Source: Medicago truncatula (Eukaryota > Streptophyta > Magnoliopsida > Fabales > Fabaceae). Taken from it: a stretch of 64,000 bases of DNA. Positions within the stretch are counted from its first letter, which is position 1. Every line of letters begins with the position of its first letter. Where the stretch lies: contig NC_053049.1 in NCBI RefSeq assembly GCF_003473485.1, positions 29,037,292 to 29,101,291 on the forward strand, read 5' to 3'. Below, piece after piece: positions 46,028 through 55,752 of this stretch. Made by a program: the position numbers and the translations under genes. Below the pieces are notes generated by a model. The model saw only the letters and a program-made list of their open reading frames with translations, had not been told where the DNA came from and made no database searches.

Positions 46028-48785
46028 TTACTTTTTCTTTTGAAATCTGAGGCAACGGTATTTTTCACCACTAACTGTAATTTCAAGAGCTCCATCTTGG
46101 TTATCTTGATTTGATGCAGTCCCCATTAAGACACTTTTCTCTTTCTCAAGATTATCTCTCTCCATCTTCAACCTTGCTTCTTGTCGAACAATCTCTGCCT
46201 GCAAAATTGAAAAACAATGAGGACGAAGACAGTATTTTTCTTAAGATGCAATAATAATTGTACTTCACTAGTAATATAACACAAATCATTACATAATGTA
46301 AAAGAAGTGGTTCCCATTCACTAGTAATATAACACAATCATTACATAATGTAAAAGAAGGGAACGTGTGAGAAGCTAGTTACTAAGCAAAACATCGAAAG
46401 TACTATGAATTTATGCCTGCAAAATATAACTCCAATCTAAAGAGAAAAACAATTCTGCTGAAAACTGCATCTGGTGGCATCTTATAAATTGAATGCACGA
46501 AAACAAACACAACTGCAACAAAATCTCGGACCAGGTTTTGCTGCTGTAAAAACAGCACGCAATTTCACGCAGTTTTTGATCTCAGCCGTTCATCTCAGAT
46601 CGAACGGGTGAGATTGAAAACTGTATTTTTAGTTAAAACAATCTCTGTCATCCAACTGTGATCGAATGGCTGTCACTGATTACAGCACCCTGCTGTAACA
46701 GCAGGGAATCCAATTCCCAAAATCTCAGAGGAGTATACGAAGGGTGAAGGAATTTCTAATTAAAGATCTCATATGCAGGGCATAATTCAGATTCAAAGGC
46801 TGGCCATGTCACGATGTAACTTTTGCTTTCATTTTCTATAATTACTTGTTTATTCTGTTTCTTGCAATCACGAAGCAGCTGTTTCAGTTATACTCGTTAT
46901 CTCTAACTTCAAATTTCAAAGGCATTTTGTTTATTTTATATCTAAATTTATGTTGAGCCACCTATGATGTGCTTTATCATCATTTTGTTTATATCTAGAT
47001 TTAATCCAACTATGTGGACTACAAGGCTACTTTTTTCTAAACTGTGATAGTTATATAATCATTTCTCCCTAAAATGCCTGGTGATCAAAAAAGTTAATTC
47101 CTTTCTCTTCAACTTCAGAAGCAGGTCATTGAAACTGCATCAATACCAAAATCAGCAGTACTGTTAACCTCATATTAATCTGTTGGTCTTAAATATCTAC
47201 CTAAAGAGAAATTCAGCATTGATCTAGTATACGACCATTTCTCAGTCAAGGAGGGCCAGCATGGTAAGATTCGAGATACTCACAAAGTAAATGGAAGCTC
47301 ACAATTCAGAAATTAAAAATTGTGCAACATCTAGACTAAATATAAGCCATATATCACAATATCTGTGAAGCATAGATAGAGACTCGAACATGGACGGTAA
47401 TATCCAAATTATAGGACACCACACACACAAACAATCATGCCCAAAATATGGACAACAGAAATGTTTAAAATCAGAATATATATATTCGTCTCCATATCAA
47501 AGAACTTGAAGCATTATATTTCCCCTGTGATAATGATATTGCTAAAAAAATATTAACAGACGCCATTATAAAATTTGAACACTTTGTTTTTTTACCAAAA
47601 GATTTAAAAAATGACCATTGAACTGTGTGTTCTACCTTCAATCCATTTATTTACTACCAAAAAGCTAAAAAGGAATATCAATTTAAGACCTTTTACCCTC
47701 AAGTTTGATCAGCATCGTTACAAAAAAATGAAACTTCTGGTACCAGTCGTGACACAGAAAAGTCTAACCAGAATGGAAGTGTTGGCAGGTGTTGGAGTCA
47801 TGTCCTCAATGCGTTAGAGGCAAAAGAGAAAAAAAATACATTTAGAAACTGGAATGGAGTGTTTGACACGCGCCATGAGTGTCGGTCAGTCAAACACACC
47901 TTCAACATGAAATATCAGTTACTGCTAATAGCACATCATAGGATTCTCATCAAAAGTCACATGAAATTGGCATTCCATATCGCTTTATCCTTTGACTGAA
48001 CCATTTTAAAGTTATCCATAGATCAAAGGATGTCACAGGCTGATAACAAAAATTAAAGAGGAGATACGAAATACACTGTTACTCCCAAATATACTATGAC
48101 GCTATTAAGTCTTAGAAAATTGCACATTTACACTATAAACATGACAAAGTAAACAGTAATTCAAGAATCTACAGAAAAGCATCAAAAACAGAACACAGTG
48201 CCATTCCCATTTCTGTTATTATTTATGATTTCGGAACTACCCACTGATTTTAGTCACTATAGGAATGTAATCACTTAATTAGAGTTCTACATTTGAAAAT
48301 AAGAAAACCAGTATAATTATCTGACCAATCACACACTATTATACTGTATTTTATAAACTTAAGTATTTTTAATTAATGATTACAAATTGTCCTATAACCT
48401 TGCAAAGGATACTTATATAAACAGGTACAAAGGATAATTTGAGTTTAACTTTTTCACATAGTCTGACATCGAAGATAAAATTATAAGTGGAAATTTTGGG
48501 AACCAGAGAAATTGAATTGAAAAGAAAGAAAAACTTCATTGAATGAATGAGAACTCTCTTTCAAAAGAAAAAGAAATTAAGAATTTGAATGAACCAGGTA
48601 GGTACCTCACGACGAGAAAGATCAGCCTTCCAAGCAGCTTCACGCTCAGCAACCTCACGCTCACGTTCTTGGATGTAACTTTGCATCTCTCTGTCCTTCA
48701 TGATCCTATCCTGAATATCAGCATCCAATGCTTCCTTCAACTCCTCAACGAATTTATCCACTACAGCTTTTATCCGCAGAGACAT
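46028..48785 (-). CDS. Small conserved plant coiled-coil protein (golgin-like annotation)
   Basis: Exon 1 is 48785-48606 and exon 2 is 46198-46028, joined in phase 0 across a 2.4-kb intron, giving 116 residues. The N-terminus reads MSLRIKAVVDKFVEELKEAL; the middle (about 30-85) is a charged Glu/Arg/Lys-rich helix (QEREREVAEREAAWKADLSR, then RQEARLKMERDNLEKEKSVL) predicted to form a coiled coil; the C-terminus, ALEITVSGEKYRCLRF plus Lys residues, is distinctive. I recognise it as a conserved plant protein often labelled RAB6-interacting golgin, though that name rests on coiled-coil similarity and the function is unproven. A leader intron beyond 49.6 kb is possible. Confidence 0.85.
46258..46362. 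repeat. 54-bp tandem duplication in the intron
   Basis: TTCACTAGTAATATAACACA, then TCATTACATAATGTAAAAGAAG, occurs at about 46263 and again at about 46318 with a single-base indel. Intronic, non-coding. Confidence 0.85.
46515..46720. repeat. Possible MITE in the coiled-coil gene intron
   Basis: The ends carry GCTGCTGTAAAAACAGCA and CTGCTGTAACAGCAGGG, each palindromic, and between them GATCTCAGCCGTTCATCTCA and GTCATCCAACTGTGATCGAA, words common in dispersed plant repeats. No target duplication was found. Confidence 0.4.
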
Positions 48786-48789
48786 CTTC

Positions 48790-50264
48790 AGCTAAAACAC
48801 CAACCTAACCACATCCAGAAGAATCCAATTATTCATTTTCAGAACCATAATACCCTTTCTTTCCAAGCAATAAAAAAACACATCATACCGTAATAAATTA
48901 ATTCAAAAATATCTCTCCTTGTCTTCTGAACCAAACAACATGATTGACATTTCTCTTCAACTTCCCTTCCTTCTATTAACCAAACAAAACATCTAATTAA
49001 AATATTTTCCCTTCTTTGACCGAACACTAAATGAAGGAATATTTAAGGCTAAATACCTTATGCGGTCCTTTAAGTTATATGTTTATAACAGATTAGTCCT
49101 TTAAAAAGAAATTGTTACCAATTGGTCTTTAAGTCATAGAATATTTACACTGTCATCCATCTTTTCAGCCAACTTCGTTAAAAAGTGTTTATAAACAATT
49201 TAACATTAAGATGGTAGGTCCAAAAGTGCTTATGACATCAAACATGATTACTTATACACATTTTCTTCTTCTTGTTTTTGAATTTCAAGCCTAATTTTAC
49301 ATACAAATATTTGATCAACAATATTATAAATCAAGTAATCGGTCAATTTTGTTTTGAATCAATGAGCTCTAGTTTTTAGAGCAATGAATTTGGACAAACA
49401 CTTTTTGATTGAGTTTGATAAAATTAAGATAATGGTGCAAATATTGTATGAACTAGTGATTAGGCCATTATTAAATTTCATGACATTTTACCCTTGCTTC
49501 TCTTTCCCTAATGGTAATACAATTTGGAATCACTAATATATATATATATATATATATATATAAAGCAAATAAGACAGAAACATACCTTTGGTTTGATTAT
49601 TGAGTTTGAATGAACGACGGAGAAAACAAAACAAGCGTAACTTATTTGCAATCAGTGGAAGATGAGTTGAGTCCTAAATACGCTTCCAATACCTATTTAT
49701 GAAAACGAAATGGAACCATGTAATTTGAATTTGTGGTAAAAAGAAAAAATAAATTGGATGAGAATTGAAGTGAGAGGATGTACCTGAACGACGTTAATTA
49801 CTCTTTGATTATGCTCTCATTGCTTGTTTCGGTTTGTTTTGAGAATTTTGAGTGTTTCATTTCCTGTTACAATAATCACCGTAGTACGCCACACACACCA
49901 AAGCCACACGCAAATAGAGAATGAAACAACTCAATTTCGTTCTCTAATTTCCACTCTTTTGTAATTTCAAGTTAAATTCAATATAATAAGGACAAGAATA
50001 GTGTACTTTAAATATTTATTTTATTAGTTAACTTAATGGCTAGAGATTTACCTTAAGTGAATAAGTGAGGTGTTTGGAGTTTAAATTCTGGTATTTGCAT
50101 GAGTTATGTAATGTTTTTATTGATCAAGTTCATGAGAATCAGTTTAAAAAGATTTTATTACGAGCAAACAATTATTTTGGTTCTCAAGTGTGTGGGGCGT
50201 TATCACAATTGTCTCTAAATGATATCAAAATTGCAAACACATTACTAATGCTAATTTAATAGAT
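48790..50264. other. Upstream region of the coiled-coil gene
   Basis: Includes a likely decayed MITE at about 49035-49240 (GGTCCTTTAAGTTATA and TTGGTCTTTAAGTCATAG), a (TA)n microsatellite at 49536-49562 and the probable promoter/leader of the coiled-coil gene near 49.6-49.9 kb. No other gene. Confidence 0.45.
49536..49562. repeat. (AT)n microsatellite
   Basis: About 13 dinucleotide units, uninterrupted. Confidence 0.95.
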
Positions 50265-50267
50265 TAA

Positions 50268-50615
50268 GGATGTGTTTGTTTCAAATTATAATTGTTGATT
50301 CCCGGGAATAAAATGATAGGAATGTATATGCCTATGTTTGTTACAAGTTTACTAAATTTTATTCCTGGTATAAAATGTTCTTGGGAATAGAAAAAATTTC
50401 CCAAGGAAAAGGGTGGGAATAAAGTTCCCATGGAGATGAGAATAAATTCATAAATAGTTTAGCTATTATAATCCCTATTTTTATGGTTCCAAGGAATATT
50501 ATAAAGCTAACCAAACATATTTTTCCTAAATTCCTTGGAATAAAATTCCCATCTTTATGTTTCAAGGAATGTTATTTCTAGCAATAAATTTGGTAAACTT
50601 GAAACAAACACACCC
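50268..50615. mobile_element. PIF/Harbinger-type (Tourist-like) MITE
   Basis: 348 bp with ends GGATGTGTTTGTTTCAA and, reverse complemented, GGGTGTGTTTGTTTCAA (16 of 17), flanked by the 3-bp target TAA on both sides (50265-50267, 50616-50618). The interior is non-coding with repeated GGAATAAA and GGGAAT words. Confidence 0.85.
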
Positions 50616-51082
50616 TAAGTTCATAAAAAAAAAAAATTAAATTCAAGTACTAAATTGACTACTCCCTTCGTCCCTAAATACAAGAATATATTATAATTTT
50701 CAATCTTGTTAAGGAAAGTTAGCGATTTAGTTTTTTTGTTTTTGTTTTGAAAAAGTTAGATTAATTTACCTAAATTGATAGTGAAGATAATGGAATCTGA
50801 GAATTTAAAAAGGTTCACACTCAAAAGTTAATACCACAAAAAAGTTATTAATGTAGCTAATGTATCACGTATACTTGTTTCTAAAATATCTTAACATAAT
50901 ATAATTTTTTAAAGGGTTATACTAACAGGTGCCTTAAAGAGTTCAAGATGAAGTTTTCATGTTAAACTTTTTAACAAGTGTCATAAGCGTATTTGGTAGT
51001 ATTTTCAGTTTTTAAAAGAGGATCAAGAATATTCTTGAGACTTAAACTCACGACTCTTATTAAGTGTGTACCTAAAATATTA

Positions 51083-51226
51083 CTCCCTCCGTCCCTTTTA
51101 TAGAAATAGTTAAAAAGTTTTATTCCTATCTAAATGCATTGATTATTCTTTTTTTCATTTAATTAAGGGTAATCTAGTAATAATCACACATATTTTAAAC
51201 AACACTTTTATTTAGAACGAGACAAA
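51083..51226. mobile_element. Decayed Stowaway-like MITE
   Basis: The left end CTCCCTCCGTCCCTTTTATA is a textbook Stowaway end preceded by TA. The right end is weak (reverse complement TTGTCTCGTTCTAAATAAAA). It lies 100-250 bp before the PPR start and could overlap its promoter. Confidence 0.45.
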
Positions 51227-51329
51227 TAACCCAACTAATAAGCAAGCAAGCAGCATTCATCTCCGGTGTTTATCTCAAATTCTCCTTTGTTCAATAAAAT
51301 CTTTTGCATCATCACTTCACTTTGAATGA

Positions 51330-53468
51330 ATGCAGAAGTTGCACTCCCTTATTCGAACTTCACACATTACATTACCCTATCTCCAAGCAACCCATTGTTT
51401 AGCAATCAAATCAGGTTCCATATCAGACCTCTACACATCCAACAACCTCATTACAGCCTACTCAAAATGTGCACAACTTCCCCTCGCCCTCCAACTGTTC
51501 GACAAAATGCCTCAACGAGACACCGTCTCATGGAATGCCGTCATTTCAGGTTACGTAAACACCGCAGACCTGGATTCCACATGGCAACTCCTCAATGCCA
51601 TGAGAGTCTCCGGACATGCATTTGACAATCACACATTTGGTAGTACTCTCAAAGGTGTTGCTCGAGCTCAGAGACTTGAGCTCGGGCAACAACTACATTC
51701 TGTTATGATTAAGATGAGGTTAAATGAGAATGTCTTTTCGGGGAGTGCACTGCTTGATATGTATGCCAAGTGTGGTAGAGTTGATGATGCGTTGGTTGTG
51801 TTCCGGTACATGCCGGAATGCAATTATGTGTCGTGGAACACATTGATTGCTGGTTATTCGCGAGTTGGTGATCTTGATATGGCATTCTGGTTGATGAGAT
51901 GTCAGGAGTTGGAGGGTGTTGGGATTGACGATGGCACGGTTTCTCCGCTTTTGACATTGTTGGACGGTGTTAGGTTTTATAGTTTGGTAATGCAGCTGCA
52001 TTGTAAAATTGTGAAACATGGGCTGGAGGCTTTTAATATTGTCTGTAATGCCATTATCACGGCGTACTCAGAGTGTTGTTCTCTACAAGATGCTGAGAGA
52101 GTGTTCGTTGGTGCTGTGACTGTGACGTGTCGTGATCTGGTTACGTGGAATTCCATGCTTGCGGCTTACTTGCTTCACAAGAAAGAAAATCTTGCGTTCG
52201 ATGTTTTCATTGAGATGCAGAGTTTTGGGTTTGAGCCTGATGATTATAGTTATACTGGGGTTATAAGTGGTTGTTCTATAAAAGAGCATAAAAGCCGTGG
52301 AGAATCTTTACATGGATTGGTGATCAAAAGAGGGGCTGAGGTTTCTGTGCCTGTTTCTAATGCTTTGATTGCCATGTATCTTGGATTTGATAATAGGTGC
52401 ATGGAAGATGCATTGAGAATCTTCTTTTCCATGGATGTTAAAGATTGTTGTACTTGGAACTCAGTTTTGGCAGGGTATGTGCAGGTTGGTAGGAGTGAGG
52501 ATGCCTTGAGGTTGTTTGTGCAGGTAAGATCTCTTTTTGTAGAAATCGATGACTATACTTTTTCAGCTGTCATCAGATGTTGTTCAGATTTAGCAACGCT
52601 ACAGCTAGGTCAACAAGTTCATGTTTTGTCACTTAAAGTAGGATTTGATACCAATAAATATGTTGGGAGTTCGTTGATTTTCATGTATTCTAAATGTGGT
52701 GTCATAGAAGATGCTAAGAAATGTTTTGAAACAACTTCCAATGACAATGCAATTATTTGGAACTCAATCATTTTTGGGTATGCCCAACACGGACAAGGAA
52801 ACATCGCACTCGAACTCTTTTACTTAATGAGAGAGAAAAAGGTGAAACCTGATCATATAACCTTTGTTGCAGTCCTCACTGCTTGTAGTCATAATGGGCT
52901 TGTAGAAGAAGGCCGCAAAATTATACAGTCTATGGAGTCTGATTTTGGTATTCCGCTACGAATGGAGCACTATGCTTGTGCAGTTGATCTCTATGGCCGG
53001 GCTGGGTATCTAGAAGAGGGAAAAGCTTTGGTTGAAACAATGCCTTTTGAACCAGATGCAATGGTGTTGAGGACTTTATTAGGTGCCTGTAGAAGTTGTG
53101 GTAATATTGAATTAGCTAGTCATGTGGCTAAAATGTTGCTAGTGTTGGAGCCTGAGGATCATAGTACTTATGTTCTACTCTCTGACCTGTATGGGCGTTT
53201 GAAGATGTGGGATGAAAAGGCCAGTGTCACTAGGCTGATGCGAGAAAGGGGCGTGAAAAAGGTTCCTGGTTGGAGTTGGATAGAAGTCAAAAATAAAGTG
53301 CATGCGTTCAATGCTGAAGATCACTCTCACCCTCAGAGCAAGGAGATATACGAACTGTTACTACAATTAAAGGAGGGGATTATGTTGTTTGATAATTTTG
53401 TCGGTCAAACTTCATTACTGCAATGTTTGGATTTTTTAGATGGTTATGATTATCAAAATTTCTTATGA
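51330..53468 (+). CDS. PPR protein, PLS class with E domain, At3g25970-like
   Basis: A single 712-residue exon, typical of the intronless PPR family. It reads through a series of PLS repeats: THCLAIKSGSISDLYTSNNL, LITAYSKCAQLPLALQLFDK, MPQRDTVSWNAVISGYVN, ALLDMYAKCGRVDDALVVFR, SSLIFMYSKCGVIEDAKKCF, ITFVAVLTACSHNGLVEEG. The E region ends with RGVKKVPGWSWIEVKNKVHA, and there is no DYW deaminase domain. The N-terminus (MQKLHSLIRTSHITLPYLQA) and the whole layout resemble Arabidopsis At3g25970. Such proteins bind organelle RNA in mitochondria or plastids and recruit editing machinery; no RNA target can be named. An overlapping ATG at 51326 opens a different short frame and could act as a brief uORF. 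No damage seen. Confidence 0.95.
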   Translation: MQKLHSLIRTSHITLPYLQATHCLAIKSGSISDLYTSNNLITAYSKCAQLPLALQLFDKMPQRDTVSWNAVISGYVNTADLDSTWQLLNAMRVSGHAFDNHTFGSTLKGVARAQRLELGQQLHSVMIKMRLNENVFSGSALLDMYAKCGRVDDALVVFRYMPECNYVSWNTLIAGYSRVGDLDMAFWLMRCQELEGVGIDDGTVSPLLTLLDGVRFYSLVMQLHCKIVKHGLEAFNIVCNAIITAYSECCSLQDAERVFVGAVTVTCRDLVTWNSMLAAYLLHKKENLAFDVFIEMQSFGFEPDDYSYTGVISGCSIKEHKSRGESLHGLVIKRGAEVSVPVSNALIAMYLGFDNRCMEDALRIFFSMDVKDCCTWNSVLAGYVQVGRSEDALRLFVQVRSLFVEIDDYTFSAVIRCCSDLATLQLGQQVHVLSLKVGFDTNKYVGSSLIFMYSKCGVIEDAKKCFETTSNDNAIIWNSIIFGYAQHGQGNIALELFYLMREKKVKPDHITFVAVLTACSHNGLVEEGRKIIQSMESDFGIPLRMEHYACAVDLYGRAGYLEEGKALVETMPFEPDAMVLRTLLGACRSCGNIELASHVAKMLLVLEPEDHSTYVLLSDLYGRLKMWDEKASVTRLMRERGVKKVPGWSWIEVKNKVHAFNAEDHSHPQSKEIYELLLQLKEGIMLFDNFVGQTSLLQCLDFLDGYDYQNFL

Positions 53469-54037
53469 TTAAAGTGTACTGTTTGTTGGGTTTGATTGGA
53501 AGATTTCGAGGATGGTGCGCACCGTAGTTTTAGAATGCGGTCAAAGCAATGGTTTTTGTGCGTCTTTTCTAAAGAAAAAATTACTCGTTCTAAGGTTTGT
53601 TCTTTCAACTGCATACTGATGATTACTTTGTGATGACCATATACGATTGAGGAAGTTTTGCCAGCAGGTTCAAAATGAGGTATGTCATGATGTTTATAAT
53701 CTCCTTTGAAATGGTGTGAAGTAATAAATGTCTAGTATCACTAAACTAGAGTAATAATTTCCAATTAGAAAGAAACCATTCCTAAATGCTTTTGTTCATA
53801 TTCTCTAAGGTTACTTTTGTTTGAGATAAAATTCCAGTCAATGCGAAAATAAACACAATTCTTTTGCTGAGATTTTCATGAAAGCAAAATATGCATAGAA
53901 CATGAATATTGAAATTGACATTTAGATGGAGTATTAGATAACATAGAAAACTGAAATGAACGAATAAAATTAAAATAGATATTATTAAAAAAAATCAAAT
54001 GCATATAAAGCAAAGTAGAATAGAAAAAATAAGATAT
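53469..54037. other. PPR 3' flank and possible Helitron body
   Basis: The 3' UTR of the PPR gene lies in the first few hundred bases. The later part may be the interior of the Helitron whose 3' end is at 54068; a TTCTCTAAGG word at 53811 is one possible 5' end, but it is not a firm match. Confidence 0.35.
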
Positions 54038-54068
54038 ACGGGCATGTCAGTGCCCGTCCTTCCGCTAG
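54038..54068 (+). mobile_element. Helitron-like 3' terminus
   Basis: A short hairpin, ACGGGCA and TGCCCGT around TGTCAG (54038-54057), is followed 7 bases later by CTAG at 54065-54068 and then T. A hairpin followed by CTRR with a T just outside is the signature of Helitron 3' ends. The 5' end is not fixed, so the length is unknown. Confidence 0.55.
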
Positions 54069-54126
54069 TTAATAATAAGCAAACACTTAGAAAGATACAA
54101 TGAATTAAGAATAAAACAAACACTTA

Positions 54127-54400
54127 GAAAGATACAATGACTCAAATATATAAATTCTGAATATTCACGATTCCTTATCGATTAAGTTTTGAAATATGTC
54201 GCATTTAAAAAGTTAAAAAGAAAGATACAATGACTCAAATATATAAATTCTGAATATTCACGATTCCTTATCGATTAAGTTTTGAAATATGTCGCATTTA
54301 AAAAGTTAAAAAGAAAGATACAATGACTCAAATATATAAATTCTGAATATTCACGATTCCTTATCGATTAAGTTTTGAAATATGTCGCATTTAAAAGTTA
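54127..54400. repeat. 93-bp tandem triplication in the F-box promoter
   Basis: Units start at 54127, 54220 and 54313. The first two are identical and the third differs by one missing A plus its tail. Each contains GAAAGATACAATGACTCAAA and TTCACGATTCCTTATCGATT. The near-perfect identity points to a very recent expansion. It ends about 200 bp before the F-box ATG. Confidence 0.96.
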
Positions 54401-54510
54401 AAATTTCAAAACATACCAAAAGTGAAAAGTAAAATATAATTAAAAAATTGCTGCGTTGACTAATATAAATTTCATAATTTTAATAGTTATACTTTATTCA
54501 TCTTTTTTTT

Positions 54511-54520
54511 GTTTATAAAA
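54511..54520 (+). promoter_or_regulatory. TATA box of the F-box gene
   Basis: GTTTATAAAA lies about 80 bp upstream of the ATG. Confidence 0.6.
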
Positions 54521-54597
54521 CCCTTTGTAGTTTGTATGGCATTCACCTACAACAAGAGTAATCTCATCTAATCACCATTGAGGAGTAAGAGAAATCT

Positions 54598-55752
54598 ATG
54601 GCTTCTTCAGATGATAAGGTTAGTAATCATATACCTGATGATGTTGCTTTCTTCATTCTGTCCAAACTTTCTCTAAAGGCTCTTAAGCGATTTACCTGTG
54701 TACGCAAATCATGGGTTCATTTGTTTGAAAACCCTAATTTCATCAGTATGTTCTGTAACAATTTCATATTGAAAGATCACTCTTTTTACGATGATACATG
54801 TCTGCTCCTAAAGCAGACCGTGCCTGGTCACTACTATCATTGCGCATTGTATTTGCTCTCTGGTGAAAACTTTGAGAATAAGGTGATATTAAATTGGCCA
54901 CCTCCATTTCAAGCGGATGACATTGATATGGATATTTTGGGATCTGGTATTAATGGTACTCTTTGTCTCCATCGATATCATAGAACAATTGTGCTCTGGA
55001 ACCCAACTATTGGGGAATTTAAGGTCATTCCTCCTAGCCCCATTGATTCTCAACTTCATGACCCCACTTCAGTCACTCTTCATGGATTTGGTTATGATTC
55101 TGTTAGAGATGATTACAAGGTGATTCGACATGCAGAGTTTCATCAGAGAAACGCCTTTGCTGGTAGTCTCATAGTTGTGCCATTGGAGCGTAGGCAAGTC
55201 TGGGAGATGTATAGCTTAAGAAGTGAATCTTGGAGAAAACTCAATGTTGATATGCTTCCTTGTAATAGAAGAAATGCTGGTGCTGAGGTGTATATGGACG
55301 GAGTTTGCCATTGGTGGGGATATGCATACGATGGACCATGTTTGGTATCATTTAACTTGAGTAGTGAGGTGATCCTTACAACGCCAATACCCCTAGATAT
55401 GGATGAGAGTTTTGAATGGATGGAGAGACACCTAGCGGTGTTAAATATGTCCATTGCTATAATCTCACATCATGCAAATAAAAATTACTTTCATATATCA
55501 GTTTTAGGCGAACTCGGTGTGAAAGAATCATGGATTAAACTCTTTGTTGTTGGACCTTTACCTTGTGTTCATCGTCCTGTTGGAGTCGGGAAGAAGGGTG
55601 ATATATTCTTTATAAAAGAAGATAGTGAAGTGATCTGTTTGAATTTAAGTAATGGAATGATCAAGGAGATTGGTGTTAAAGAAGATTTATTTCGTTGCCA
55701 GATAGTCATTTATAAGCCAAATTTTCTTCCGATTGGAAGACTAAATAATTAA
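54598..55752 (+). CDS. F-box protein with F-box-associated (FBA) domain
   Basis: A single exon of 384 residues. The N-terminal F-box (about 10-50) reads HIPDDVAFFILSKLSLKALK, RFTCVRKSWVHLFENPNFIS. The rest is a type-1 FBA/kelch-like region: GSGINGTLCLHRYHRTIVLW, NPTIGEFKVIPPSP, LHGFGYDSVRDDYKVIRHAE, WEMYSLRSESWRKLNVDMLP, VYMDGVCHWWGYAYDGPCLV, SFNLSSEVILTTPIPLDM. It would link a target to SKP1-CUL1 ubiquitin ligases. This family is greatly expanded in Medicago-type legumes, with many quickly evolving members; the target is unknown. A fresh 93-bp triplication lies in its promoter. No damage seen. Confidence 0.95.
   Translation: MASSDDKVSNHIPDDVAFFILSKLSLKALKRFTCVRKSWVHLFENPNFISMFCNNFILKDHSFYDDTCLLLKQTVPGHYYHCALYLLSGENFENKVILNWPPPFQADDIDMDILGSGINGTLCLHRYHRTIVLWNPTIGEFKVIPPSPIDSQLHDPTSVTLHGFGYDSVRDDYKVIRHAEFHQRNAFAGSLIVVPLERRQVWEMYSLRSESWRKLNVDMLPCNRRNAGAEVYMDGVCHWWGYAYDGPCLVSFNLSSEVILTTPIPLDMDESFEWMERHLAVLNMSIAIISHHANKNYFHISVLGELGVKESWIKLFVVGPLPCVHRPVGVGKKGDIFFIKEDSEVICLNLSNGMIKEIGVKEDLFRCQIVIYKPNFLPIGRLNN

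Noticed and set aside
51326-51625. The frame starting at 51326 as the PPR start
   Set aside because: It is out of frame with the PPR protein; the frame from 51330 matches the family N-terminus. At most it is a short overlapping uORF.
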